NCBI RefSeq assembly: GCF_000222585.1
Contig: NZ_AFWE01000182.1
Location: 111,486-175,485, forward strand
DNA from: Vibrio scophthalmi LMG 19158
GTDB taxonomy: Bacteria > Pseudomonadota > Gammaproteobacteria > Enterobacterales > Vibrionaceae
DNA: 64,000 bases
Reading direction: 5' to 3'
The position numbers were made by a program, and so were the translations under genes. The notes under the pieces were generated by a model. It saw only the letters and a list, made by a program, of their open reading frames with translations, had not been told where the DNA came from and searched no databases. This document shows positions 9,521 to 18,851 of this stretch, piece by piece. Within the stretch, counting starts at the first letter, position 1; every line of letters starts with the position of its first letter.

Positions 9521-10132
9521 TTAAAATCGGTAACCAAGGTTAGCATAAATTTGCTGTGAATCTTGTTCCAAGTCTAGAGATACGTGATGATTGTCGTATT
9601 CATAGTCCTCCGCAGTACCTCGAATACCCACACCTAGATTGAAATTACGAAATTCGTAGCCGGCCTCGACTCCGAACGTAACTGCGATGCCCGTCAAAGG
9701 CCCGCTTGATGTGTAATTCAATTTATTATCTTGTAGAAAAAAATCATGATCCGCATTTGCGAAATGAATTCCTGCAATGCCTAAAATATAGAAATTATCC
9801 ACATAGTATTTAGGTTTTACATTCAAACCGAATGAAATAGAATCGGCCTTGAGGCTATAAGACTTATTGGAGTTAGTTTTTCCTTCAATCTTAATATCAC
9901 CAAGATCTTGGTATTCAGCCTCAACTCCAATATAAAAATTAGAATCAGGAACAGCCTGAAATTGGTAACCAACCTGAATAGCATAATAATTATTATCTTC
10001 TGACACTATAGACGTATCATTAATGTCAATTTCCGTATGCCCTAAATTCGCTCCTAGATAAAACCCTTCGCGGTCATTGGCAGATACACTTACTGATGCT
10101 ACAAGAGCCATGGTTGCTAATATAGTTTTCAC
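9521..10132 (-). CDS. Small outer-membrane beta-barrel protein
   Basis: A 203-residue protein with a signal peptide (MKTILATMALVASVSVSA) and repeated amphipathic strands ending in LGYRF, the C-terminal phenylalanine signature recognised by the Bam machinery. It starts at GTG after GGAAG. The layout resembles the eight-stranded OmpA/OmpW-like porin-family proteins, but no periplasmic domain is present. It is AT-rich compared with hutH, and the upstream 300 bases are also AT-rich. A MarR gene lies next upstream on the same strand and may regulate it. The specific role is unknown. Confidence 0.7.
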   Translation of the reverse strand: MKTILATMALVASVSVSANDREGFYLGANLGHTEIDINDTSIVSEDNNYYAIQVGYQFQAVPDSNFYIGVEAEYQDLGDIKIEGKTNSNKSYSLKADSISFGLNVKPKYYVDNFYILGIAGIHFANADHDFFLQDNKLNYTSSGPLTGIAVTFGVEAGYEFRNFNLGVGIRGTAEDYEYDNHHVSLDLEQDSQQIYANLGYRF

Positions 10133-10440
10133 AAATACTTCCTTCTATTCACATATGAACAAAAAGTAGTATATGGCGACAGTTTCGATATGCAACTGTT
10201 CGTTTTTGATACGATTCAACATTTTTTTCAGAACAGCATCACTAAAAAACCATAACTAAAACATAATTTAAACATCTGCTACTACAAAAAAATAACCATT
10301 TAATTAAAGCCGCTGCATATAAAAATCAAATCAAGCAGGGATATGAACTTAACTAGAGATGCAATTGATGAGATACAAAATAAAATCAACAAGAATATTA
10401 CATGAGGGAAATTACGTTACAAAAGTAAAACAATTATTTT
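10133..10440. other. AT-rich intergenic region
   Basis: No open reading frame or terminator of note. Near the barrel gene the motif TTCACATATGAA (10148-10159) and two ATATG-containing stretches separated by about 20 bases could be regulator sites, possibly for the neighbouring MarR protein, but no strong palindrome stands out. Confidence 0.35.
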
Positions 10441-10881
10441 TCACGAAAGTATATTCAAAAAGCGTAATAGGTACGCCCGAAACTCCTCCAATTCGTGATC
10501 TGAAAATTCACTGCTAATTACTGAAAACCGTATTTTATAGGCTTCTGCTATCTTTTTTTCAGTTTCTAACCCTAAGTTAGTCAACTTCAGCATCATATAT
10601 CGCCTGTCGTCAGGGTCTTCTTGTCTAATACAATATCCACTATCGATTAACTCTTTAATCATTTTACTAACGCGGGATTTATCGCCCAAAAAGTCAGCAT
10701 CTTTTGTAAACTCTGACATAGCCACCGAACCATTGTTTTTAGCAGCCAAACTAATCATGTAAGATTGCTCTGGCTTAATAGATACACCTTGTTTTTTAAG
10801 TTCGCGGCTAAACTCCATTCGACTTTTATTTGCTACCATGTTAGCAATTAAACCAAATGCTTTCGTTTGAGGGTATTTCAT
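10441..10881 (-). CDS. MarR-family transcriptional regulator
   Basis: A 146-residue winged-helix protein. The pattern ISLAAKNNGSVAMSEFTKD, then SRVSKMIKELIDSGYCIRQ and the wing EDPDDRRYMMLKLT are typical of MarR; the DxR in DDRR that contacts the minor groove is present. N- and C-terminal helices form the expected dimerisation region. The ligand is unknown. It faces the same way as the downstream barrel gene, separated by 308 bases, and shares its AT-rich composition, which suggests a joint origin. Confidence 0.85.
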   Translation of the reverse strand: MKYPQTKAFGLIANMVANKSRMEFSRELKKQGVSIKPEQSYMISLAAKNNGSVAMSEFTKDADFLGDKSRVSKMIKELIDSGYCIRQEDPDDRRYMMLKLTNLGLETEKKIAEAYKIRFSVISSEFSDHELEEFRAYLLRFLNILS

Positions 10882-11146
10882 ATTTAACCTACCTATTTAA
10901 TTATGGATAAAGATAACATGGCCGTTATTGGTGGAGAAATCTGACGGTTGCAATTAGAGACTACCTCACAATTTATGGCACTCTCTATCAAACAACGTTC
11001 AAAAATTACCATTCATCTAACTCATCAACGCCCTCTGGCCCCATCCATTCAACCAATTGCACTCTTCTCTTACTGCAACTGGATTGACCAGTCAAAGAGA
11101 TTACTCATATATAATCCCTCCCAGTTTTGGCTACTAAGCGTAAGAT

Positions 11147-11872
11147 ATGTCTCTAACACCGTACTTTTCTTCACAAGATCATCAATTTCAATTCACTCGT
11201 TTACAAGCAAGTCATTTTGCTAAAAAAGTAGCGGGCGACTTCAACCCACTGCACGACGAAGACAACAAGCGCTTCTGTGTACCGGGTGACTTATTGTTTG
11301 CTGTTTTATTAAGCAAAGAAGGTGTAAGCCAAAAAATGCGTTTCGATTTTGCCGGCATGGTGAATGATGGCGTAGCGCTGCATGTTGAGCATAAATGTAG
11401 CAAAGAAGCGGCCGTAATTGATGCCAACGGTAAAGAATACTTACGTATGTCGCGTGAAGGCGAAGTCAACCACGATGCAACGTTCATTGAACATGTCGTT
11501 AGAAATTACGTGCAGTTTTCGGGCATGAACTTTCCGCATATCATGGTCCCATTGATGGAAGAGAAGCAGATGATGATCAACTGCCAACGTCCTTTGGTTA
11601 TCTATGAAAGCATGGAAGTAGAATTCACTCGCCTCGATATTTCAGCACCTGAAGTCATCTTCTCTGGTGCCACCTTCGATGTACAAGGTAAACGTGGTGT
11701 CGTCACGCTTAACTTCGACTTCAAACAAGACGATGAAGTGGTCGGTAAAGGCGTTAAGCGCATGGTTGCCAGCGGCCTAAAGCCCTACACCCAAGAAGAC
11801 ATTGATGATTTAGTTAATCGTTTTAACGAACGTAAAGATCGTTTTCTAGCAGAATTCTCTCAAGCCGCTTAA
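11147..11872 (+). CDS. DUF3581 family protein
   Basis: A 241-residue cytosolic protein that I recognise as the gammaproteobacterial DUF3581 family, function unknown. Near the N-terminus, HFAKKVAGDFNPLHDED (residues 26-42) closely resembles the active-site motif D-x-N-P-x-H-x-D of MaoC-like hot-dog hydratases, and the two-part length fits a double hot-dog fold. This is my inference. It stands alone, with a terminator after it. Confidence 0.7.
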   Translation: MSLTPYFSSQDHQFQFTRLQASHFAKKVAGDFNPLHDEDNKRFCVPGDLLFAVLLSKEGVSQKMRFDFAGMVNDGVALHVEHKCSKEAAVIDANGKEYLRMSREGEVNHDATFIEHVVRNYVQFSGMNFPHIMVPLMEEKQMMINCQRPLVIYESMEVEFTRLDISAPEVIFSGATFDVQGKRGVVTLNFDFKQDDEVVGKGVKRMVASGLKPYTQEDIDDLVNRFNERKDRFLAEFSQAA

Positions 11873-11896
11873 TTCGCGCCTTCAACTGATTTCCCA

Positions 11897-11925
11897 AGCC
11901 CTCGCCTAATCGCGAGGGCTTTTTC
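11897..11925 (+). terminator. Terminator of the DUF3581 gene
   Basis: Stem AGCCCTCG / CGAGGGCT around CCTAATCG followed by TTTTT. Confidence 0.9.
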
Positions 11926-12081
11926 GTTGCCGCTTCTCTTCTCTAGATTCTCGCCCCTCGCTTCTATTTATCTACTGCTAATTTTTCTTTTGCTTCGCTT
12001 TCAAATAACCCCCACTGTTGCATAGCGATATATCCTGCACCACTGGTCGATAATTATACAAAAAATTAACAAATCAAATTT

Positions 12082-12102
12082 TTATACATTTATATTGCAT
12101 AA
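12082..12102. promoter_or_regulatory. Possible ArgR site before artP
   Basis: A 21-base AT-rich imperfect palindrome (7 of 10 pairs) with TATACAT and TTGCATAA arms, reminiscent of ARG boxes whose half-sites are often TGCAT or TGAAT. Located about 55 bases before artP, in the likely promoter. Weak evidence. Confidence 0.3.
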
Positions 12103-12156
12103 TATCTCACTTGTAGTAGCATGAATGACATGTGGTAATTAATGCAGTATTTAAGC

Positions 12157-12885
12157 ATGAGTATTCAAGTTAAGCAGATCAATAAATCATACGGTGACAC
12201 GCAAGTTCTTCACGATGTCAGCTTTGAATGTCACAACGGTGAAACGCTTGTTTTGCTTGGCCCAAGTGGTGCAGGTAAAAGTTCACTTCTTAGAGTACTT
12301 AACCTACTTGAAACCGCTGACAATGGTCAGTTGTCCATTGCCGATCACAGTTTTGATTTCAATCAGCCGATTGAAGAAAAACAAGAGCGTCAGTTACGTC
12401 GTAAAGTCGGCATGGTATTTCAACAGTACAATTTGTGGCCACACATGACGGTCATGGAAAACCTAATTGAAGCCCCAGTTAAAGTCGTTGGCATTCCTGC
12501 TGAACAAGCAAAACAACAAGCACTTGAAGCACTTACCACTTTAAAGCTTGCCGACAAAGCAGACACATGGCCAATGCAACTCTCTGGCGGCCAGCAACAA
12601 CGTGTGGCGATTGCTAGAGCACTGATGATGAAGCCAGATGTATTGCTATTTGACGAACCCACCGCCGCGCTTGATCCTGAAATCACCAATCAAGTGGTGG
12701 AGATCATCAAGCAGCTGAGTGCGACAGGCATTACTCAGGTAGTCGTAACACACGAAGTCGATTTTGCGAAAAAAATCGCCTCTCACGTGCTCTATCTGGA
12801 ACAAGGCCGCATTGTTGAACACGGCACTCATGACGTATTTACCCAGCCACAAACTGAAAAGTTCGCGGACTACTTAAACCACTAA
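12157..12885 (+). CDS. artP: Arginine ABC transporter ATP-binding protein
   Basis: A 242-residue ABC ATPase. Walker A is GPSGAGKSS, the Q-loop is in [13 protein letters not shown], the signature is [15 protein letters not shown], Walker B is VLLFDEP, and the switch histidine is in VVTHEVD. It resembles E. coli ArtP along its length, including [10 protein letters not shown] start it at ATG 12157 (MSIQVKQ), matching ArtP; an ATG five codons earlier is possible. First gene of artP-artJ-artQ-artM, powering import of arginine and perhaps other basic amino acids. Confidence 0.93.
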   Translation: MSIQVKQINKSYGDTQVLHDVSFECHNGETLVLLGPSGAGKSSLLRVLNLLETADNGQLSIADHSFDFNQPIEEKQERQLRRKVGMVFQQYNLWPHMTVMENLIEAPVKVVGIPAEQAKQQALEALTTLKLADKADTWPMQLSGGQQQRVAIARALMMKPDVLLFDEPTAALDPEITNQVVEIIKQLSATGITQVVVTHEVDFAKKIASHVLYLEQGRIVEHGTHDVFTQPQTEKFADYLNH

Positions 12886-12943
12886 TTATTCACGACGCTG
12901 CTCATTGACGGAGACAGCTTTTGTAATCTAGGAGTTATACAAA

Positions 12944-13675
12944 ATGAAAAAAATTCTTCTTGCTTCGTTAATCGCTGTTGTTTCATCTCACGCACTTGCA
13001 CAACAAGACATCAAGTTCGTTATGGAAGCAACTTACCCACCGTTTGAGTTCATGGATGAGAACAACCAAATTCAAGGTTTTGACGTCGATCTTGCTAACG
13101 CTCTATGTGACGAAATGAAAGCCAACTGTACTTTCCATAACCAAGCATTCGATAGCCTAATCCCTGCTCTTAAGTTCAAACGTTATGACGCTGCTATCTC
13201 TGCAATGGATATTACCGAAGCACGCTTAGAGCAAGTTAACTTCTCTAACGCATACTACGACAACTCTGCCGCTTTTATCTCGCTACAAGGTAAAGTTGCT
13301 GACCAAGCCGATCTAAAAGGTAAGCGTGTTGGTGTGCAAAATGGTTCAACTCACCAAAGCTACCTTATTGAACAGATGCCTGGCGTAACCGCAGTACCAT
13401 ATTCAAGCTATCAAGATGCGTTTCTTGATATGAAAAATGGTCGTATCGACTCAGTCTTTGGTGATAACGCAGTGGTTGCAGAATGGTTTAAGCGCGATGA
13501 TAACCTTACCTATGTTGGCGACAACATCACGAATGCAAAATACTTTGGCAATGGCTTTGGTATCGCAGTCAATAAAGATAACCAAGCGCTAACGGATAAG
13601 TTAAACAGCGCACTAAAAGTGGTTATGGCAAACGGCGTGTACGAAGAAATCTACACCCAATACTTCGGGAAATAA
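12944..13675 (+). CDS. artJ: Arginine-binding periplasmic protein
   Basis: A 243-residue type-II periplasmic binding protein of the ArtI/ArtJ group. A signal peptide (residues 1-19, ending ALA) precedes EATYPPFEFMDENNQIQGFDVDLA, the standard start of the amino-acid-binding fold. The cassette has a single binding protein, whereas E. coli has both ArtI and ArtJ, so the ArtI/ArtJ distinction is not meaningful. An AGGAG site precedes the ATG. Confidence 0.9.
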   Translation: MKKILLASLIAVVSSHALAQQDIKFVMEATYPPFEFMDENNQIQGFDVDLANALCDEMKANCTFHNQAFDSLIPALKFKRYDAAISAMDITEARLEQVNFSNAYYDNSAAFISLQGKVADQADLKGKRVGVQNGSTHQSYLIEQMPGVTAVPYSSYQDAFLDMKNGRIDSVFGDNAVVAEWFKRDDNLTYVGDNITNAKYFGNGFGIAVNKDNQALTDKLNSALKVVMANGVYEEIYTQYFGK

Positions 13676-13676
13676 T

Positions 13677-14366
13677 ATGCCATTAACGGGTTACACATTG
13701 TCGCTCGTTCAAGCAAGTTGGATGACTATCCAACTTGCTTGCACCAGCCTACTTGTTGGTCTTGTACTGGCCGTTCTATTTGCTAGTGGAGAGATGTCGC
13801 GCCGGGTTGCACTAAGATGGCCAACAACCGCATTCGTAACCCTAGTGAGGGGGTTGCCAGAACTACTCGTTGTACTGTTTATCTACTTTGGCTCAACCCA
13901 AGTTTTGTTTTTACTGACAGGCGAATTTATTGAGATCAGCCCGTTTATCTCCGGCGTTGTCGCTCTGTCACTGATTTTTGCCTCTTACGCTTCTCAAACC
14001 ATTCGTGGCGCGTTGAAAGCAGTAAATCGTGGTCAACGTGAAGCCGCATTAGCACTTGGTATGTCGCGTCTGCATATCTTTTTCAAGATAGTACTGCCAC
14101 AAGCCGTTCGTCATGCCTTACCGGGCCTTACCAACCAATGGCTGGTGCTGCTAAAAGACACGGCGTTAGTTTCATTGATTGGCGTTACGGATCTACTTAA
14201 ACAAGCTCAGTTAGCGTCAGCTTCCACCCATGAAGCCTTTACTTGGTATGCCACGGCAGCGGCCATTTATCTGGTGATCACTCTGATCACACAATACTTA
14301 GTGAAAATTCTCGATAACAAGTTTGCTATCAAAGGCATGAGTCGTATTCAAGGAGCAAAAGCATGA
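13677..14366 (+). CDS. artQ: Arginine ABC transporter permease ArtQ
   Basis: A 229-residue inner-membrane permease of the polar amino acid type with about five transmembrane segments and the cytoplasmic EAA loop REAALALGMSRLHIFFKIVLPQAVRHALP that contacts ArtP. It starts one base after the artJ stop and overlaps artM by four bases (ATGA). Confidence 0.92.
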   Translation: MPLTGYTLSLVQASWMTIQLACTSLLVGLVLAVLFASGEMSRRVALRWPTTAFVTLVRGLPELLVVLFIYFGSTQVLFLLTGEFIEISPFISGVVALSLIFASYASQTIRGALKAVNRGQREAALALGMSRLHIFFKIVLPQAVRHALPGLTNQWLVLLKDTALVSLIGVTDLLKQAQLASASTHEAFTWYATAAAIYLVITLITQYLVKILDNKFAIKGMSRIQGAKA

Positions 14367-15031
14367 AAGCAGAATACCTTTGGCAACTCCTTGAAGGCTT
14401 AATGACCAGCTTTCAACTGACCATCGCGTCACTGTTGGTCGGTTGTATTTTGTCTTTACTGATGACGGTAACGTTGATCATGCGCACTCCGGTTATTCAC
14501 TGGTTTAGCCGCGCTATAATCACACTCTTTACTGGGACACCCTTGTTAGTACAAATTTTCTTAGTCTACTACGGGCCAGGACAATTTGAATGGATTCGTG
14601 AAAGCATTTTTTGGGTCTGGTTGAGCCAACCTTGGTTTTGTGCCATGTTCGCGCTGGCGCTCAATACAGCCGCTTACAGTGCGCAGCTGTTTAAAGGTGC
14701 GTTCAACACTATTCCAGAAGGACAATGGCAAGCCTGTAAAGCACTTGGCATGGGTAAAGCCACCAGTTTACGCGTATTGCTCCCTTATGCGTTACGTCGT
14801 GCTGTACCGGCTTATTCAAACGAAGTGATCTTAGTTTTCAAAGGCACATCGCTTGCTAGTACCATCACGATTATGGATTTGATGGGTTATGCGCAGCGTA
14901 TCAATGCACAAACCTACGACACCCTGACTGTATTTGGTATCGCTGGAGCATTCTATTTGATGGTGAATGGCATATTAACCCTACTGTTCCGTCAACTAGA
15001 GAAAAAAGCCCTCGCCTTTGAAGCGGCCTGA
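14363..15031 (+). CDS. artM: Arginine ABC transporter permease ArtM
   Basis: A 222-residue second permease subunit. The family motif RAIITLFTGTPLLVQIFLVYYG and the EAA loop EGQWQACKALGMGKATSLRVLLP are evident. It pairs with ArtQ to form the channel. Its ATG overlaps the artQ stop and follows GGAG. Confidence 0.92.
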   Translation: MKAEYLWQLLEGLMTSFQLTIASLLVGCILSLLMTVTLIMRTPVIHWFSRAIITLFTGTPLLVQIFLVYYGPGQFEWIRESIFWVWLSQPWFCAMFALALNTAAYSAQLFKGAFNTIPEGQWQACKALGMGKATSLRVLLPYALRRAVPAYSNEVILVFKGTSLASTITIMDLMGYAQRINAQTYDTLTVFGIAGAFYLMVNGILTLLFRQLEKKALAFEAA

Positions 15032-15050
15032 TGGCAGATAGCAAACAAAA

Positions 15051-15083
15051 AAAGGGAAGATAAACGTCGTTTATCTTCCCTTT
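15051..15083. terminator. Bidirectional terminator after artM
   Basis: A perfect 15-bp stem (AAAGGGAAGATAAAC and its complement) with a GTC loop, A- and T-flanked, between convergent artM and the methyltransferase-like gene. Confidence 0.9.
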
Positions 15084-15108
15084 TCCATATGTAGACCAAT
15101 CAAATTGT

Positions 15109-15570
15109 TTAGATCCAGCGCCTAACCTTTTGCTTGTAGTCTAAGTATTCTGCGCCAAATAGACTTTCCAACGCCCTCTCTTCTGGGCGAATTTGGAAAC
15201 GGTTCATATAGAATACAAAGCCGAGCGGAAGAAATAAGCAGATGAGGTTTTGTTGCCAGTAGCCAATACCCAACAATAAGATCAGCAGAGCCAAGTACAT
15301 TGGATTGCGTGTATAAGCAAATACGCCACTATCAACAACGCTCGTGGCAGTGTGGACTTTGACTGGGTTAACGGTGGTTTTGGCTTTGCGGAATTCATAA
15401 ACGCCCGCAATACCGATAACCCCAGCCAAAATCACTGCCGCCACCAACACCACATTGGTAAATGGCAGCGCAAGCGCGAAACTCAGCAGCACTTGGTCTA
15501 ACCTAATCATCGCCATGACAAATAGGATAAACAGTGCCACTGGGGGAATTTTTCGCTCTAGTATCTCCAT
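15109..15570 (-). CDS. Isoprenylcysteine methyltransferase-like membrane protein
   Basis: A 153-residue protein with four hydrophobic segments and the ICMT/phospholipid-methyltransferase C-terminal signature: G-x-F-x-Y-TRNPMYLA, then RPEERALESLFGAEYLDYKQKVRRW. These residues bind S-adenosylmethionine in the family; substrates of the bacterial members are mostly unknown. Its ATG overlaps the stop of the YdiJ-like gene (TAATG), so the two are translationally coupled. Confidence 0.8.
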   Translation of the reverse strand: MEILERKIPPVALFILFVMAMIRLDQVLLSFALALPFTNVVLVAAVILAGVIGIAGVYEFRKAKTTVNPVKVHTATSVVDSGVFAYTRNPMYLALLILLLGIGYWQQNLICLFLPLGFVFYMNRFQIRPEERALESLFGAEYLDYKQKVRRWI

Positions 15571-18500
15571 TAAACGATCTCTAACAAGGCTTGCAATGGG
15601 TGTTTTGTTTTCACATGTTCAAAGCGCTTTACTTGGCTGCGACAAGAGTAACCCGTTACCAAGCAACGATCTGCTGGAAGCTCTTCCAAACGAGGTTTCC
15701 AACTTAAAGCAAAAATATCCTTCGACATTTCCAGCTTATCCACTTCATGACCAAAAGTACCTGCCATACCACAACATCCAACAGGCACTGTATTGAGCTT
15801 AGCCCCAAAGTGGTTAAAGATCGCGCCCCATTCTTTCTCAGCATTCGGCAGCTTTGTTTTCTCAGTACAATGCGCCAATAAATGCCAAGGCTGGGCATCA
15901 CCTGAGCCAGTATGAAACTCATTCAAACGTGGCAACATCCATTCATGCACTGTCAGAACATCAAACTCACCACGCTTATCACCCAGAATTTCGTTATATT
16001 CATCGCGATAACAAAGCACCAATGCCGGATCAACACCCACCATTGGAATACTCAAATCGGCCACTTGTTCTAAAAACATCGCAGTACTTTTGGCATTGCG
16101 AGCAAACTGAGCTAAGAAGCCCTTAATATGCTGCGCTTTACCGTTTGGTTTGAATGGCAGTAGCACAGGCGTTTTGCCCAGCTTAATCACCAGTTGAACA
16201 AAGTCATCCACCACATCTGCATCGTAGTAACTGGTAAATGGATCTTGCACGATCAACACATGATTGGCTTTATCTTCACTCGACATCGCCGCCAACGCCT
16301 GCATATCAAACGCTTTTAACTGTGTCACTCGTTTCGCCAGCGTAGGAATAGAAAGAAGTGGCGCATCAACATAGCCAACCGTTGAAGCAGTTAAACTTTG
16401 TACCCACTTTTGCTTGAGTACGCCGTTGACCAATTTTGGTGCTTTCGCCATCAAAGGCAACATGGTTTCAATATTGGCGACCAAATAATCTTTAGCTGGT
16501 CGCTGGTAGCGGCTGTAATAGATGTTTAAGAAACGCGAACGGAAGCTTGGTACATCTACCTTTATTGGGCACTGACTTGCACACGCTTTACAGGCTAAAC
16601 AACCATTCATTGCTTCATACACTTCATGAGAGAAGTCGTATTGGTGGCGTTTATTAAAACTATTACGTACACGATCAAGCAGCGTTTTTACACTGGCTGA
16701 CTCAAGTGATTGCTTTTCGAGATCAAGGATGTCGATGCCTTGCTCTGTCAATTGACGCAGCCATTCACGTACCAAACCCGCTCGGCCTTTTGGTGAATGA
16801 CGACGATCCGCAGTTACTTTCATTGATGGGCACATTGGCGAGGCGGTATCGTAGTTAAAGCACAAGCCGTTACCGTTACACTCCATCGCCTGTTTGAAGC
16901 TGTCGCGCACTTTGACATCAATTTGGCGATCGTAGAAACCGCGTTTGGTGTCAGACACTTTTACCAACTGTTCGTGGCTTTCAAGCGGTGTACAGATCTT
17001 ACCTGGGTTCATCTTATTATGTGGGTCAAAGGCAGATTTCACCCGGCGAAGCTCAGTGAATAGAGCTTCTCCAAAGAATTCTGGCCCATATTCAGACCGG
17101 AAGCCCTTGCCGTGCTCCCCCCACATTAAACCGCCATATTTGGCCACCAGCTTAACCACTTGATCGGAGATCTCATGCATCAATTTCTCTTGCAATGGAT
17201 CACACATATCGAGCGCTGGACGAACATGCAGTACCCCCGCATCAACATGACCAAACATGCCGTAGTTAAGCTGTTTTTCATCTAATAGTTGGCGAAATTC
17301 GTCGATAAAATCCGCCAGATTTTCTGGTGGAACACAGGTATCCTCGGCAAAAGCGACTGGTTTGGCTCGGCCTTTTGCTGCGCCAAGCAAGCCCACGGCT
17401 TTTTTGCGCATATTGTAAATTTTGCCAATGCTAGCGACATCATTCACCACTTGGTAGCCGATAATACCCGCTTCCTCATTGACTAACATTTCGTCCAGAC
17501 GTGCCGTTAGCGCACTGAGTTGCCCTTCTACTTCCGCAATATCTTGGCCAGCAAATTCGACCATATTGATGCCCAGCATCTCTTTATCTGGCACATCAGT
17601 AATTAAGTCGCTGACGGTATGCCAAACAATGTCTTCTTTCGCCAGATTAAGGACTTTTGAATCGACCGTTTCGACCGACAACGCTTGCGCATCCACCATA
17701 AATGGCGCATTACGCAGTGCAGAGTCAAAGCTGTTGTACTTCACATTAACTAAGATTCGCGCTTTAGGAATCTTGGTAAGATTTAGCTTGGCTTCGGTAA
17801 TAAAGGCCAACGAACCTTCAGCGCCACACAGCACGCGAGTTAGATTAAATTGATCGCTACTTTCATCGATAGCATTTTTTAAATCGTAACCGGTTAAAAA
17901 ACGGTTTAATGGTGGGAATTTCGCCACGATGTCTGCGCGTTTATCACGGCATACTTGCTCGGTCACTTGTAGAGCATGAGCGGCATAAGTATGTTGATTC
18001 GGTAGGCCGTTAGATAAATCAGATTCTAAAATGGAGCCATCGGCAAACACGGCTTGCAATGATAGAACGTGATCAGAGGTTTTACCGTACTTTAATGAGC
18101 CTTGTCCCGACGCGTCGGTGTTAATCATGCCGCCAAGCGTGGCACGATTACTGGTTGATAGATCGGGAGAGAAAAAGTAACCAAATGGTCGAACCGCATC
18201 ATTTAGCTGATCTTTGACAACGCCAGTTTGGACACGCACCCAACCTTCTTGTTCATTAATCTCGAGCACTTTATTCATGTGGCGAGAAAGATCCACCACC
18301 ACGCCTTGAGTCAATGATTGACCGTTGGTACCTGTGCCGCCGCCACGAGGAGAAAACTTCACTCGCTCATAAACAGGTTTGATACTGATTTGACCAATCA
18401 GTGCCACATCTTCAGTGGATTTAGGGTGAACAATCGCTTGTGGTAGTAATTGATAGACACTGTTGTCTGTCGCTACAGCTAAACGGCTAGCGTATTGCGT

Positions 18501-18596
18501 TTCGATATCACCGGTGAATCCTGCCGCTTTTAGTTCTTCTAGAAAACTAAGCACAACATGATCAACATCCGGTTGAGAATGAAGTCTTGGTAACAT
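15570..18596 (-). CDS. ydiJ: YdiJ-type FAD/Fe-S D-2-hydroxyglutarate dehydrogenase
   Basis: A 1008-residue protein matching E. coli YdiJ throughout. N-terminal FAD-binding type-4 domain (FSPRGGGTGTNGQSL; STSNRATLGGMINTDASGQGS), FAD-linked oxidase C-terminal domain, then a ferredoxin-like segment with CLACKACASQCP, and a C-terminal CCG-type domain (GCCGMAGTFG). The E. coli protein has been assigned as D-2-hydroxyglutarate dehydrogenase; older annotation calls it a D-lactate dehydrogenase. It probably passes electrons to the quinone pool or another carrier, which I infer from the Fe-S domains. ATG preceded by CAGGAAG. Confidence 0.88.
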   Translation of the reverse strand: MLPRLHSQPDVDHVVLSFLEELKAAGFTGDIETQYASRLAVATDNSVYQLLPQAIVHPKSTEDVALIGQISIKPVYERVKFSPRGGGTGTNGQSLTQGVVVDLSRHMNKVLEINEQEGWVRVQTGVVKDQLNDAVRPFGYFFSPDLSTSNRATLGGMINTDASGQGSLKYGKTSDHVLSLQAVFADGSILESDLSNGLPNQHTYAAHALQVTEQVCRDKRADIVAKFPPLNRFLTGYDLKNAIDESSDQFNLTRVLCGAEGSLAFITEAKLNLTKIPKARILVNVKYNSFDSALRNAPFMVDAQALSVETVDSKVLNLAKEDIVWHTVSDLITDVPDKEMLGINMVEFAGQDIAEVEGQLSALTARLDEMLVNEEAGIIGYQVVNDVASIGKIYNMRKKAVGLLGAAKGRAKPVAFAEDTCVPPENLADFIDEFRQLLDEKQLNYGMFGHVDAGVLHVRPALDMCDPLQEKLMHEISDQVVKLVAKYGGLMWGEHGKGFRSEYGPEFFGEALFTELRRVKSAFDPHNKMNPGKICTPLESHEQLVKVSDTKRGFYDRQIDVKVRDSFKQAMECNGNGLCFNYDTASPMCPSMKVTADRRHSPKGRAGLVREWLRQLTEQGIDILDLEKQSLESASVKTLLDRVRNSFNKRHQYDFSHEVYEAMNGCLACKACASQCPIKVDVPSFRSRFLNIYYSRYQRPAKDYLVANIETMLPLMAKAPKLVNGVLKQKWVQSLTASTVGYVDAPLLSIPTLAKRVTQLKAFDMQALAAMSSEDKANHVLIVQDPFTSYYDADVVDDFVQLVIKLGKTPVLLPFKPNGKAQHIKGFLAQFARNAKSTAMFLEQVADLSIPMVGVDPALVLCYRDEYNEILGDKRGEFDVLTVHEWMLPRLNEFHTGSGDAQPWHLLAHCTEKTKLPNAEKEWGAIFNHFGAKLNTVPVGCCGMAGTFGHEVDKLEMSKDIFALSWKPRLEELPADRCLVTGYSCRSQVKRFEHVKTKHPLQALLEIV

Positions 18597-18851
18597 TGCT
18601 TCCTGCCCCTACTACGCTGATCCATTCAGCATTGGGTTGTTATTCTTTGAGTTTGGTCACTTTACAACATTTAAAAGCGTGATCAAAACAGATTCGCAAT
18701 GCCAAAATGTAATTTGTATCTAAGAATCAACGAGATTAAGCTAGTAGACACTCGCATTCATACAATCTAACCAATTGGCTCAGCGGCAAAATTTGCTGCA
18801 GTTTATCGAGAACAATTGGTGCATAATTAACCATCAGGGTTTGGCATTAAA

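Noticed and set aside
10948-11223. A 91-residue ORF before the DUF3581 gene
   Set aside because: It overlaps the start of the DUF3581 gene in another frame, has no recognisable domain, and its composition looks like translated intergenic sequence.
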